A stretch of DNA of 64,000 nucleotides from Mugil cephalus (GCF_022458985.1 NC_061782.1:20659672-20723671); one strand, 5' to 3'. Counted from the stretch's first letter, positions 33,098 through 46,872 are shown. Numbers and translations are program-made. The notes: a model not told the origin generated them from the letters alone.

Positions 33098-35010
33098 GGC
33101 AAGACTCGAGCAACAGACTTGTCCATTTTATGATTCAGATTTGGCAAATGGACATGTCTTAAGACCCGCAGACCCACTCAACAGATAATTTCACCAAGGT
33201 GCGAGTTCCAGCTGTGCACATTGTTCTCATGGCACAGCTGGCAAACACTGAGTAAGAGCCACGATACCTTCAAGGACGTTCTTTACCACGGTTCCTGAGT
33301 CCTTTTGACAGATAAACCTGCAGTCAGAGTGATGAAAAAGCAGTAGTAATCAGTAGTTAATCAAATACTTTATTTCTCAGAAGCAAAACAAGTATAATTG
33401 AGCCGGGCAGTAAAACAGACAGAATAACTTTTTAGAGGCATCAGTACGAAACCAACCAAAATCTGTGATGTAGCCAGTTACATTAAAAAAAAACCCTACA
33501 GGCTGTCATGTCTTCTTTCCACTGTAATGGTCAGATAGAGTAAGTTAGCTTTGATGTTTAGTGGTTGTCTAAGAGCTAGCTGACTGTCAGTTATCACCCA
33601 TATATCAGATATCACATGGTCAGTAAGTCTATTCCAGTGTAGATGCTTTTTGGTGTGCTTCTTGTTAGTCAACCTGCTAGGCAAGGCATTTCAGCCTCTA
33701 GAATACTTTTTTCTTTTCATCACGACATCCTCGAGTTTTATTACCAGTTCAAGTCCACGCTCTTCAGAAGGACGTCTTCTTGCACTTGTGTATAAACAGT
33801 TTAGGATGAAGTGAATTGTGCCACTTTGCAACCCATAAATGACCAAAGCCGTTAAGGTTTTCCTCCAGAGTTCCTTTCGGATAGAAAATGTTGCCACGTC
33901 ATAATTTTATGCTATTACACATTTGTCTGAGATCTTTGTCATGTTAGCTCATGAATTCTTGGTTCTGTGATTTCACATTGAGCCTCGAGCAAAATCCAAT
34001 TGGTTCATCCTTGAGCATTCCCTAGAGTAGGGTAAACAACAACGCACTGAAATCATAAGGCACAATAACAAACATGTCATCAAAAACCCAGACGCACACA
34101 TTTGACGATGTCTTTGTTGAGACAACATTGTGACGACACAGCAAGCTCAACCACTTGTCTGTGACAAATGCCTTACAGTACAGTGTCCTTAAATTTATTT
34201 TAAAGCCCTGTGTCTTTTATATGATTACAGTTGACAGGATTTTATGTGTACAGGTTCACCAGACACCTCTTATTTTAGCAGCACTCACCTAGTGCAAACG
34301 GGACACACGGGTTCTACTATTTCAAATGTGTAACACTAAAATGCTGAGGTTCTGGAAGCTTACTAATGAAGGGAAGCAAAACTGATTAGAAGAGGTGCCT
34401 GGTAGACACAGCCTTATCTAATTCACAGTATTTGCACTTTTTGTCAATTCTCAGGAATCTTACGTCATATAAGGATTGAAAAGGATGTTTGTTTACTTCT
34501 TATTGTTGATTGTATTATCTACCACACTGAGGCATGCGTCCTCAGTGTTTAAGTGTCAACTGAATTAGATCAAGTTTTAAAATGATTCCAGACAGCATGG
34601 TTAATAACCTTATATGTGTTAATTCTTAGTCTTAGTTTCTATCAATTGCTACATTTACATGCACATTATTTTCCTCTAATAACTAATAACAACAATAGCT
34701 CAATCACAATGCAAATGTGTCATGTAACCACCGGAAATATAGTCCCTATAAACACAGTAATCAGATCACATGTTTATTACGTCATGTATGTTGATGTGTA
34801 TCAAAACTAAGGTACAACTCTCGGTTGCAATTTCTGTCAACAAGTCGCACCATTGTCCCAATTTAAGATATAAAAGACTTGTGCCTTATTCATTTAAAGG
34901 GAATTAGAAAATTCAGCACCAATTTTTTTTATAAAGACTTCTTTGTTACTGATTGTTTTTATTTCGGTTTTTACTTTAGAGTCAATAAACTGGAAATGAA
35001 TTGACTTTTG
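33098..35010 (+). other. slc17a5: slc17a5 3' untranslated region
   Basis: Non-coding sequence runs from the stop to a canonical AATAAA at 34984-34989 followed by T-rich sequence. Earlier weak signals may give shorter forms. Confidence 0.5.
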
Positions 35011-35205
35011 TATGATGCACTTAATTAAGAGAGTATTCTCTGGAAACATTCTGTAAATGAGTCTCAAATGGATTGTAAATACATGGCTATGCGCAAATCT
35101 GATACTGTGTTTGTTTCATCTCATAACATTGTCACCGCTTTCAACAAACTAAAGGAACAATGTGCAGAGAAGATCGAATTGACTTACATTTCAACAACAT
35201 CTTAA

Positions 35206-35245
35206 ATATACACTCACTGGTCACTTTATTAGTGTACACTAGTGA
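35206..35245 (+). mobile_element. Terminus of a teleost DNA-transposon/MITE remnant
   Basis: ACACTCACTGGTCACTTTAT followed by TAGTGTACACTA matches the widespread fish repeat end 'CACTCACNGGCCACTTTATTAGGTACAC'. Only this end is clear; the rest has decayed. A cousin lies at 60765-60800. Confidence 0.5.
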
Positions 35246-35597
35246 ACACTAATGCTTTCAGATACAACAGTCCTGCTAGAAATCTGTTAATTCTTAAATT
35301 GGACTGAATCAAACGGTTTCCGTTTTTTAGCTTAGTCCACTGACTAAAATGGGGTTGTGAATAAAACACATTTCAACAATATAACAAACCACAGCCTCCG
35401 CTACAGTTGAATAATCAGCTCTCTTGGTTATTTTAAACAAATGCTGAATACTGTGATCTTCATTAAGCTAAGATTTAGTGCATTACCATTATATTAGATA
35501 TTTGTTCTCACTTGTGTTCGTAATGAAGTGTCCTCACGAAGTGGTGAACCTGCATAACATTATGACCAGGTGAAGTAAATGATTTTGACGGTCTTGT

Positions 35598-35642
<45 letters not shown>

Positions 35643-36180
35643 GTGGCCTACTACAGAAAAGAATCTCATTGTGATAAAGTTTGGATCGTTTTGTCTGAGG
35701 ATTACAACGGATTGACATGCTGTGACTCTTAACTGCTGTACGTTTACAGTGACATTTCTTTGAGGCCCTGCCAGTCCACTGGCAGACAGAAGCTTTGGAG
35801 AGAGGTTAAGAGTATCGTGGTTAATTTTAATCCAACTAAGCAGCGTCTGGGAAGGTGAGCGCTCCACCTGCTGCACCTGACTGACGGAAACGTTCTGGCC
35901 AAACACTCTCCTCGATGAACATCCAGGAGCCATTACACCATCACAGACTTAAAAAACCGAAGTATCACAGCAACTGCTCCGTTTATGTAATCTACCTGAA
36001 TTAACAATGCATGCGTAGTACCACGTTGTAAGTCCTGTTTCAACCATCGGGCGCAAACCCATAACAACCCAGAGACGCTGTTTATGTCCGTTTGTGTTTC
36101 TATATTGGCCACACTTAATTCACATGATGTCCTAACAAAATTGTGTGTTTACGCTGCTGCGTCCGATAATGGATGCGTCT
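35246..36180. other. Intergenic spacer between slc17a5 and eef1a1, with a (CA)n microsatellite
   Basis: No gene is seen. An (AC)n tract of about 19 units lies at 35599-35637. Minus-strand open frames across it are low-complexity artefacts. Confidence 0.6.
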
Positions 36181-36406
36181 CCGGTGGCTGTGCCCTGTGA
36201 TAAACTCGTGTACGGTAACTTGTCTCGGTCCTTCGTTGTGATGCTGTGCAGCGGCGAGTGCGCGCAATTACGCAACAGCCACCCCCCCCCCCCCCCCACC
36301 CCCCTCCCCCCCTCTCACCCGCCGCCTGTCCTGAGCCATAACCGGATCAGCGTCTCTCCTCAGCCTCTCCGGTCCTTCAGCCGACCTGACACCGGCCAGC
36401 TCTCAG
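36181..36406 (+). promoter_or_regulatory. eef1a1: Probable eef1a1 promoter and non-coding first exon, with a poly-C tract
   Basis: This is a CpG-rich segment with a long C tract at about 36281-36311 (one run of about 17 Cs). A C/T-rich stretch follows, ending in GCTCTCAG with a donor GTACGA at 36407. EEF1A genes typically have a short, pyrimidine-rich (TOP) non-coding exon 1 spliced to an exon that starts just before the ATG, and a plausible acceptor (CTTCAAG or CTCCAG) lies at about 37608-37618. The transcription start was not located, so this exon is an inference. Confidence 0.4.
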
Positions 36407-37604
36407 GTACGACGCAATACTGAAAAAAAATCTGCACGGAGTTTCATCTGTGAGTTAAGCGAGTTGCGCGTGTTCTCTTAGGCGCTCAGTCTCCAGGCGG
36501 TGCACTGGGAATATTGTTGTGATGCAGAAAACGGGCAAGCGGCTGGCACTTGATACGCATCCAGGCGGGCAGATGAGAGAACATGGCGGAGGGTTGACAT
36601 TTCCTTTAAATCCGTCAGACATTAGATTAACCGCGTTTCTGCGCCAATTTCCAGGCATTGGTGTGTTTATCATGTTTTGTTCAGTAAAGCGCACTGCGAC
36701 AACCGCTGTGACGTCCTGTGTTCGCGTGAGTTGAAGACGGGCATGCAAATTGCTCTTATAAGCACCGAGTTCACCTGAACTAGTCTGGCAGAGATCATGT
36801 GGGGATACATGCTGCAGTTGGATTAAGCTGCTGACCGGTCTATAGCTGCCGCAAACTACATAATCAGTCACTTTGGTCGTTTTAAACAAAACTTTGCAGT
36901 GCATGTTTGACAGTGTCCAGACAGGGTCATCACCATAACAACAGTCCTGCAGAGGTAACAACAGTGCCTACTCTCCCCTGCATTAACCTGTGTGCAATGC
37001 ACTGCAGTGTCTGAGAAATGGCTGCTACACTGTCAGTGGATTGGACCTGACAAAATGGTGGATTCTGGCTGGGAGGGAATCTGTACCAAGAAAAGAGGAC
37101 GGTGCTGTGAAATATCAGCCGTGCCGGCTAGACGTGTGCAAGGAGGACAGGAGAGCAGGCTGGCTGTGAAAGAGGAGAGCAGGGGTGTGGGTGGATGGAG
37201 GAACAGAGAGTAGGAAGTGTTAGGTGCTCAGTGCAGTTCAGTGGCCACTGATACCATCATTAAGCTCATTCAAACGCATGTAAACACTGAGCTTCCTAAA
37301 CAGCCGAGGGACTGCAGAAATTTTGTTCATGTCTCCTTGTCGAGGATTTCAGTGTGGGCTCGATTTCTTCCTGCGCCAGCCGCCTGGGCAAGCATCTCCT
37401 CTACGCTCGTGTTTTTATCCTTGTGCTGCAATATCTGTGCTGAATGTCTACCTGCTTATTAAATTACCAAATGCCAAAATGATCAAAAAATATTAAGCAC
37501 ACAAGACATTTATGTCAACTACGAGCAACCACTGATGGTGGCAGGTTTTGGTTTCACTCGTACTGACTGTAACTTAACCCTGGCTTTAGCAGACAGCCTT
37601 GTGA

Positions 37605-40412
<2,808 letters not shown>

Positions 40413-41100
40413 ATGTTGTGCTACTCTGCCGACCCCAAGGTCTTCCATGGCAGGACATCAGTCATCCACCTCCATCCTGCAATTGGCTGCTTCAACTTAA
40501 TAATCAAAGACTGGTTAATCATCACAATGCATCGCAAAAGCATTAGAAGGAAAAACAAACAAAAAAAAACTTTTCAATCTTAAGTCTTTGAGGCGGCACT
40601 CTTGACTCCATTTCAGTGGTTAGATTATCACTAAATACAATGTAATACCTAAAAGATAGTTTCAAATCTGATTTGGTTCGTGGCAGTACCTTTCTTTGAA
40701 ACTGAGATTTGAACAATTAGAGATATTGTGATTCATCACCTTTCTGGCTCTCTGGAGTGTGGTTCTCTTTGCATAGTACGTGTGGTCCTGCTTTTAGTGT
40801 TTGTTTGCAACAACATGGTGCTTGGTAGAAGCCCATGGCAAGAAGTTTAAAACTATGTTCTTCAGAGTAGTTGATGAGTAGAATATTTGTGTTTAAGCTT
40901 TAAAAACACTTGAAACTAAAGGTCTAATTTGTCCTTCTTTAGGGACTCAAAGTAGACCAATCGTTGATTGTTAAAGCACTTTGATTGGCTATTTGCTAAC
41001 TTCGCACTGGCACTGGAGAAGTTTAAATTGGCATAAGCTACTGCACCTTATTCTAAGATGGCATGAGCCTCTTTGCAACATTAAACATATTTCAACCAAA
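40413..41100 (+). other. eef1a1: eef1a1 3' untranslated region, partly inside tandem unit 1
   Basis: This is the 3' flank of eef1a1. No AATAAA follows closely. An ATTAAA at 41080-41085 is the first good signal, giving a 3'UTR of about 690 bases. From 40574 onward the sequence is repeated upstream of cGAS copies 2 and 3, but those copies lack about 45 bases near 40711-40755 and a block of about 30 bases that includes the ATTAAA. Confidence 0.5.
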
Positions 41101-41706
41101 ATGTGTTGTTGTCTTTGAATTTTATTGTGTGATTCACAGAAGTGACAAAGCATGAGATGCCTTCCATTACTAGCGGGCCTGACAAAAATCTTAGTCAGAG
41201 AATAACAATACACATTTAGTCCACCAGATGTAGCTATTAATGAAGAAATAAAACAAGCCATTAGTAATGACTTTCAAATAAACTGAATAAAGATCATATG
41301 GATTATTAAACTCCCGTGGGACTGAAAATGTGCAAAATGGTCGAAATATGACTAAATATAATTCTGAAACTTAATTCTGATTCTGGCTGTTTCCCAAATT
41401 TGCTAGCAACAACATGATTGGCTGATTGTGGTGGTGGCAAAAATCTAACCGGTTAAACCAGAGACACCCACAGTCAGCAGACCAATTGAAACAGAATGAG
41501 AGAGTGCAAGAGGGAACAGAGTGAACACGTTTTCAGGACTGTCTTCCAGACTGAACATTGGTTGAGTTTAATTTTCAACTACAAAGGCTGGAACAGCACA
41601 AAGGGCAGTCTGACTAATCGTGAAGAGGCGTGCTGTCCTACCACAACAGGAAATACTTTTTCTTTCATTTACGCCCGTGCAGCTTCATTCCTCTTAATGC
41701 ACCGCC

Positions 41707-44700
41707 ATGACTGGTAGAGGGAGACAACACAAAGCAAAGAGCCCGGAAGCTGAATGTACTACGAGCAAAAATAGAAATGGAGAAATTAAAGAAGTTTTAC
41801 TTCCCAGATGTACAGACTTCACAGAAGAAAAACGGAATGAAACTTCAAAGACGGCAAAACCAAAGAAAATGGAAAAGGAAAGCCGCACTGAAGATAATCC
41901 AAAAGCACGAAAGCTTGCTGCTAGGACACGGACACCAAAAGAAGAGACAACCAAGATGCAGCAAGAAACTGTTGAGGACGCTACAAAGGCTCCTGTCAAG
42001 ACCACTAAAGTAAGAGCAGGTGGTGGGAAGGCAAAGGTAGAAGAAGTATTGGATAAGGAGACAAAGATGCAGTCAGAAGTATTGATGGAGGGGAAAAAGA
42101 GACAGACACAGATGCCAAAGACTACCACAGCGCCTCCTGAAAAGACCACAAAAGCTAAAAAATCTGCTAGCATTTCACCAGAGGAATTGAAAGAGACAAC
42201 CAAGATACAGCCAGAGACAGCTGAGGACAATAAAAAAGCTCCTATAAAATCCAATAAAACAAGAGCAAGTTGTAACATGCCAAAAGGCAAAGTACAACCT
42301 GAGATAAAGACACAGTCAGATGATACCACAAACGCTCCTGAAAAGACTGTGAAAGCTGAAGCATCTGCTGAGAAACCAGAGGATACTACAAAAGGGATGG
42401 TGGAAGACAGACATGCAGTACACAATACCCTTCGCACTACTTTGGAAAAACTGAAGATTAAGAGCAATGACAAAGTAAATACATCAAAAGTCATCAATGA
42501 AATAAGAAAAATTATAGTCGAACATTTAAAAAAACATTCACAACACTTTAAAGAAGTTGAAACACCACTGAATACTGGAAGTTACTACGAAAATGTAAAG
42601 GTAAGTTATTTTAGTCCAAGTATGTTGAAGAAAACCTTAGTGGTCAATAAATGGTGCATAGAACTCTGATTGAAACATAAAGCCTGTCTTACTATGACTT
42701 ACTATCATATATGCAGATTCAACAGTGATGTTTTTGTGCCAACAGATTTCCAATCCTGATGAATTCGATGTTATGTTTCCTATGCCGGTCGAACGAGTGG
42801 ACATTCAACCATTTGGAGATGAAGGCGCCTTTTACAAAGTGGCATTGAAACGTGGCAACAACCCTCTGAACGATTTTCAAGAGAACGACACTTTGTCTGC
42901 TAGTAAAATGCTTGAGGAGTTCAGGGAAGAAGTGAAGAAATCCGTCAAGGAATCTAAAGGTAAGCACCAAAAATTACCAGGGGGTAGAGTCATAAAAGAC
43001 ATAAAAGAAACTCGCATGATTACTGTCTGTTACTTACTTTGTTTACTTTTACTTTTTTACTTCGTTGGAGAAGACTGTTTTACCACAACCTCTTGTCCAC
43101 AACACATGAGTGGCAAAACGTCTTCAAGAAGCTCTCCAAATCCAGTTGCCCTTTCTTCAGTGTGTTTGGGTATACGATAATTCATTGTTTCATTTTTCCT
43201 TTCAGAATGGCAGGTGACAAAGAAGGAAAGAGGCTGTCCTGCAGTGACTCTGACCACACAAGTACAATCAGTCCCATTTCGCTTGATGTTGTTCTCTGTC
43301 TCATGGTTAAATCAAGCTGGCCAAGTTTCACAAATGACGGCTTTCAAATAGAGCACTGGCTCGGAAGGAAAGTAAAGGATGAATACAAAAGGAAGCCATA
43401 TTATTTTGTACCAAAATATAAAGGAAGGGGTACAGAGGAAAAGGATGGGGTCCTTGCTAAAGGTAAGTCTTTTTCCTTCAACAAGTCAGACTGTGGTTAC
43501 CAGCCCTCAAGTCATTTTTATTTTGCCATGAACTGCACTTGCAATTGCAAAACACACCACATAAACGAGAAATTCAACACTTGCTTGATACTATTACATT
43601 TCTGGAGTTGATCATTTTATGACAAGATCAAGCTCAGAGTTGTTGAATTTAAAATCATTTTAACCTTCCACTGACTAAAGACTGCTATGTCTAACTTCCA
43701 GATGCCTGGCGGATTTCATTTTCTCACATTGAGAAAGACATTCTGAGGAATCACGGATCAGAGAAGACGTGCTGTGAGAAAGATGGTGCATCTTGCTGCA
43801 GGTTAGGTTTAAACGAACTTAGTGAAACTAAGTCCAAGGTTTCTGAAGGGACCACCAAGTAAAGACCACATTCATACCAAATTACTCAACATGACAGAAA
43901 ACCTTAACGGCAACATGGCTTTTTTTTCTTCGAATACTTCCCAAGTATTTAACAATGTTCTTAGGCCTGGACTCAGACTAGTGAAATAACGGGTTGGGTT
44001 TATTAACCTGGAAAATGATTAATGCATTTAGTTAACATGCATTAGGGGGAATAAAATGAAGAAATATTTAGAAAAAATAGGGAAACATGACAAAAATATA
44101 AAAAACATATGTAGACTTTATAGCCACTGTAAGTTTGTTGTGAGATGAAGAGCTTCAAGGCCAACGCAGGCTCATGCCCACAGTACTTGCTGCCAGTGCA
44201 TGAACCACTGATGAACTTTTAGTTCAAATATCTCACAATCGGACATAAAAATCTAGTATTACCTACTACAGCAGGCAAGACAAGCCTGGCTTCTTAATGT
44301 CTAAGGCTTTTTGGGTAAACTGAATTCATCATCTCTATGACTTTACAAACCGAGAATAATCTTATTTCTGCTCATGATTGCAAACTGCTCTGTTCCTTTG
44401 TCTTTACATACAGGAAAGACTGTTTGAAGCTCCTAAAGCACCTCCTCCATCTGCTGAAGGAAAAGAACTCTTCATTTGACAAGTTCTACTCCTATCATGC
44501 CAAGACTGCACTCTTCCACGCCTGCTCTTCAAGGACTAAAGACAGCGACTGGAGTGCCTCGAATCTAAGCCACTGTTTTCAGCAGCTCCTGAAGGACTTT
44601 GAAAACTACCTGCTAAATGGTCGACTCTCCAATTTCTTCATCCCAAGTCAGAACCTGCTCTCTGGTTGTAGCCAGAAAAATGTGCAAGAGTCTGGCCGAC

Positions 44701-44741
44701 AGTATCAAGGAGCAACGCGAAAAGGGTTTTCCTATTTTTAA
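41707..44741 (+). pseudogene. cgas: cGAS copy 1 (cyclic GMP-AMP synthase), frame-damaged
   Basis: cGAS binds cytosolic DNA and makes 2'3'-cGAMP to trigger STING. Exons: 41707-42600, 42746-42959, 43206-43462, 43702-43801 and 44414-44741; splice sites are intact. Seen: a Lys/Thr/Glu-rich N-terminus, [11 protein letters not shown], the DEFDVMF catalytic acids and, further on, the zinc-thumb pattern H-x5-CC-x6-C. Exon 3 has CCC at 43272-43274 where copies 2 and 3 have CCCC. That shifts the frame just before the third catalytic Asp and reaches a stop at 43349-43351, leaving about 417 aa. Exon 5 has five As where copies 2 and 3 have four, changing the last 20 or so residues. Both changes lie in homopolymers, so assembly error is possible; if real, this is a recent pseudogene. 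Its 5' leader differs from those of copies 2 and 3. A short upstream ATG frame (41697-41717) overlaps the start codon. Confidence 0.8.
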
Positions 44742-44888
44742 GTAACAACTTGACAACGCACACCAAATGTTTGTCATGTACAATCACCATTGTCTTTGAA
44801 ACGCCTCTTAAGTAGATACTGAACTACATATATGAAAATAGGATATATGTCATTTATGTTATTTGTAACAACTGAATTGCTTTGTTTT

Positions 44889-45012
44889 GATATACTATAT
44901 TGATCCCTGAGAGGAAATTCTGTCCTGCTGTTTGAGCCATCCATTTGTTCACACAGTAATGTGTACAGTTGGAGCAGTGGGCTGCAGCCCCTCTAGTGGG
45001 TGCGCCCGGGGA
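44889..45012 (+). mobile_element. Interspersed-repeat fragment in the 3' flank of cGAS copy 1
   Basis: About 124 bases are present in units 1 and 2 but replaced by five bases (ACCAA) in unit 3. It carries ATTGATCCCTGAGAGGAAAT and TTGGAGCAGTGGGCTGCAG...GCGCCCGGGGA, phrases of a common teleost repeat. It lies just upstream of the likely poly(A) signal ATTAAA (45023-45028). Confidence 0.6.
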
Positions 45013-45028
45013 ATGAAGCCTTATTAAA

Positions 45029-46388
45029 ACCCATTGATACTGTCATTGCTCACATTTTGGATTTTGTCTGTTTGTTGAATTCTTTGTAATGACATGAAAT
45101 ACTAAAACTGCTAAGCTAGAGAATATCAAAAAAGATAATTTGCCACTAATAACTACAAGTTAATGTTACAGTTGAACCTCAATCTTAATTATATTTAGTT
45201 TAATACTTATAGTTACTAATACAAAGTTTAATGCTGCTACATGGGATTATTTGGCAAATATAATTATGTTTTTTTTTTTTGTTTTTTTTTTTAATTTTCA
45301 GTTAATGGATACTTTGATGCAAATATTCCACACTAATAAATCAATAAATATCCCTGTGGCACAACAGAGACTGCATGGTAAGGCTCTAAAAATACAACCA
45401 TATGTAAGTTTTAAACAAGCTATGATTTAAATAAATTCTAAAGCCAATGGTTATTGTAGAGAACTAGTTTAAAAGGCATTTTGACAAGCACATGAAGTTT
45501 TCAACATGCAGACTTTGCACTGAATGATGGGACAGAATAGGATCTGATAATGAATGTTGTTGTTAAAATAATGGAAAATAGTGCTTGTAGCAGTAAGTCA
45601 ATAAACATATATTCCTACTGATATTATTGGTTAGAAGCTTAGACACGTCAGACATCAAGAAACACAGATTAGGGCAGCGTAATGGCAAGCTCACATATGG
45701 CTTCATTAACGATTCTATGGAAGAACTGAAGAAGTAACTCAGATGAGAAGGGCATCCTTTTGAAAGCCGCACAAGTATTTGAAGAAAAAAAAATCAATCT
45801 TAAGCTCTTGAGGCAGCGCTCTTGACTCCATTGCTGTGGTTAGATTATCACTAAATACAATGTCATCTAAAAGATAAATTGAAATATGATTTGGTTCATA
45901 GCAGTATCTTTCTGTGAAACTGAGACTTTGAAGTGTGGTTCTCTTAGGATAGTACGTGTGGTCCTGCTTGTAGTGTTTGTCTGCAACTACATGGTCCTTG
46001 GTAGACGCTCATGGTAAAAAGTTTAAAACTATGTTCTTCAGAGTAGTTGATGAGTAGAATATTTGTGTTTAAGCTTTAAAAACACTTGAAACTAAAGGTC
46101 TAATTTGTCCTTCTTTAGGGACTCAAAGTAGACCAATCATTGATTGTTAAAGAACTTTGATTGGCTATTTGCTAACTTGGCACTTGCACTGGAGAAGTTT
46201 ATACTGGCATAAGCTACTGCACCTTATTCTAAGATGGCATGAGCCTCTTTGCTGTTGTCTTTGAATTTTATTGTGTGATTCACAGAAGTGACAAAGCATG
46301 AGATGCCTTCCATTACTAGCGGGCCTGACAAAAATCTTAGTCAGAGAATAACAATACACATTTAGTCCACCAGATGTAGCTATTAATG
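45029..46388. other. Spacer between cGAS copies 1 and 2
   Basis: No gene is seen. It comprises the AT-rich 3' flank of copy 1, the 78-base unit junction (45716-45793) and the eef1a1 3'-flank-derived start of unit 2. A CCAAT/ATTGG pair (about 46130-46165) is shared by all units. Confidence 0.7.
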
Positions 46389-46496
46389 AGCTTGTGTGAG
46401 CGAATGGGTGGATGTGTCTCTGACTGTAAAAAGTGCTTTGAGTACCTTTGAATAGGTAGAAAAGCGCTATATAAAGGCAAGACCATTTACCATTTA
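46389..46496 (+). mobile_element. SINE-like 3' tail replacing 5'-flank sequence in unit 2
   Basis: It reads GTGTGAGCGAATGGGTGGAT, TAAAAAGTGCTTTGAG, AATAGGTAGAAAAGCGC and ATATAAAGGCAAGACCATTT ACCATTT, the characteristic 3' end of a teleost short repeat also seen in older form at 8925-9170. Units 1 and 3 have about 70 bases of different AT-rich sequence at this place, although unit 3 keeps a similar CTATATAAAGTCAAGA. Confidence 0.6.
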
Positions 46497-46872
46497 AACT
46501 CCTGTGGGACTGAAAATGTGCAAAATGGTGAAATATGACTAAATATAATTCTGAAACTAAAACTGATTCTGGTTGTTTCCCAAATTTGCTAGCAACAACA
46601 TGATTGGCTGATTGTGGTGGTGGCAAAAATCTAACTGGTTAAACCAGAGACATCCACAGTCAGCAGACCAATTGAAACAGAATGAGAGAGTGCGAGAGGG
46701 AACTGAGTGAACACGTTTTCAGGACTGTCTTCCAGACTGAACATTAGTTGAGTTTAATTTTCATCTTCAAAGGCTGGAACAGCACAAAGGGAAGTCTGAC
46801 TAATCGTGAAGAGGCGCGCTGTCCCACCACAACAGGAAATACTTCTGGGTGTATTAATGCCCGTGTACCGCC

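Larger units (their letters stand above)
40574..45793 (+). repeat. Tandem duplication unit 1 (cGAS copy 1)
   Basis: This is the first of three direct repeats of about 5 kb. It starts at TCAATCTTAAG in the eef1a1 3' flank, 162 bases past the stop codon, and includes cGAS copy 1 and its 3' flank. The last 78 bases (45716-45793) form a junction segment that has no counterpart in front of unit 1 or after unit 3. Large blocks are near identical to units 2 and 3. Confidence 0.9.

Noticed and set aside
35508-35933. 141-codon minus-strand open frame
   Set aside because: It runs through the (CA)n microsatellite and looks like chance.
36455-36961. 168-codon minus-strand open frame in eef1a1 intron 1
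   Set aside because: No family resemblance and no splice or conservation evidence; it lies in a GC-richer stretch where stops are rarer.
41694-42497. Long minus-strand open frame opposite cGAS exon 1, repeated at 46854-47651 and 51961-52770
   Set aside because: It mirrors the Lys/Thr/Glu-rich sense codons, which seldom give antisense stops. Its Ser/Phe/Val-rich translation resembles no family and has no exon structure, so it is a compositional shadow copied by the duplication.
42601-42669. Read-through of cGAS exon 1 into 22 more codons as a single-exon gene
   Set aside because: A strong donor GTAAGT follows [11 protein letters not shown], and the homology resumes exactly at [11 protein letters not shown] after an acceptor, so this is an intron.
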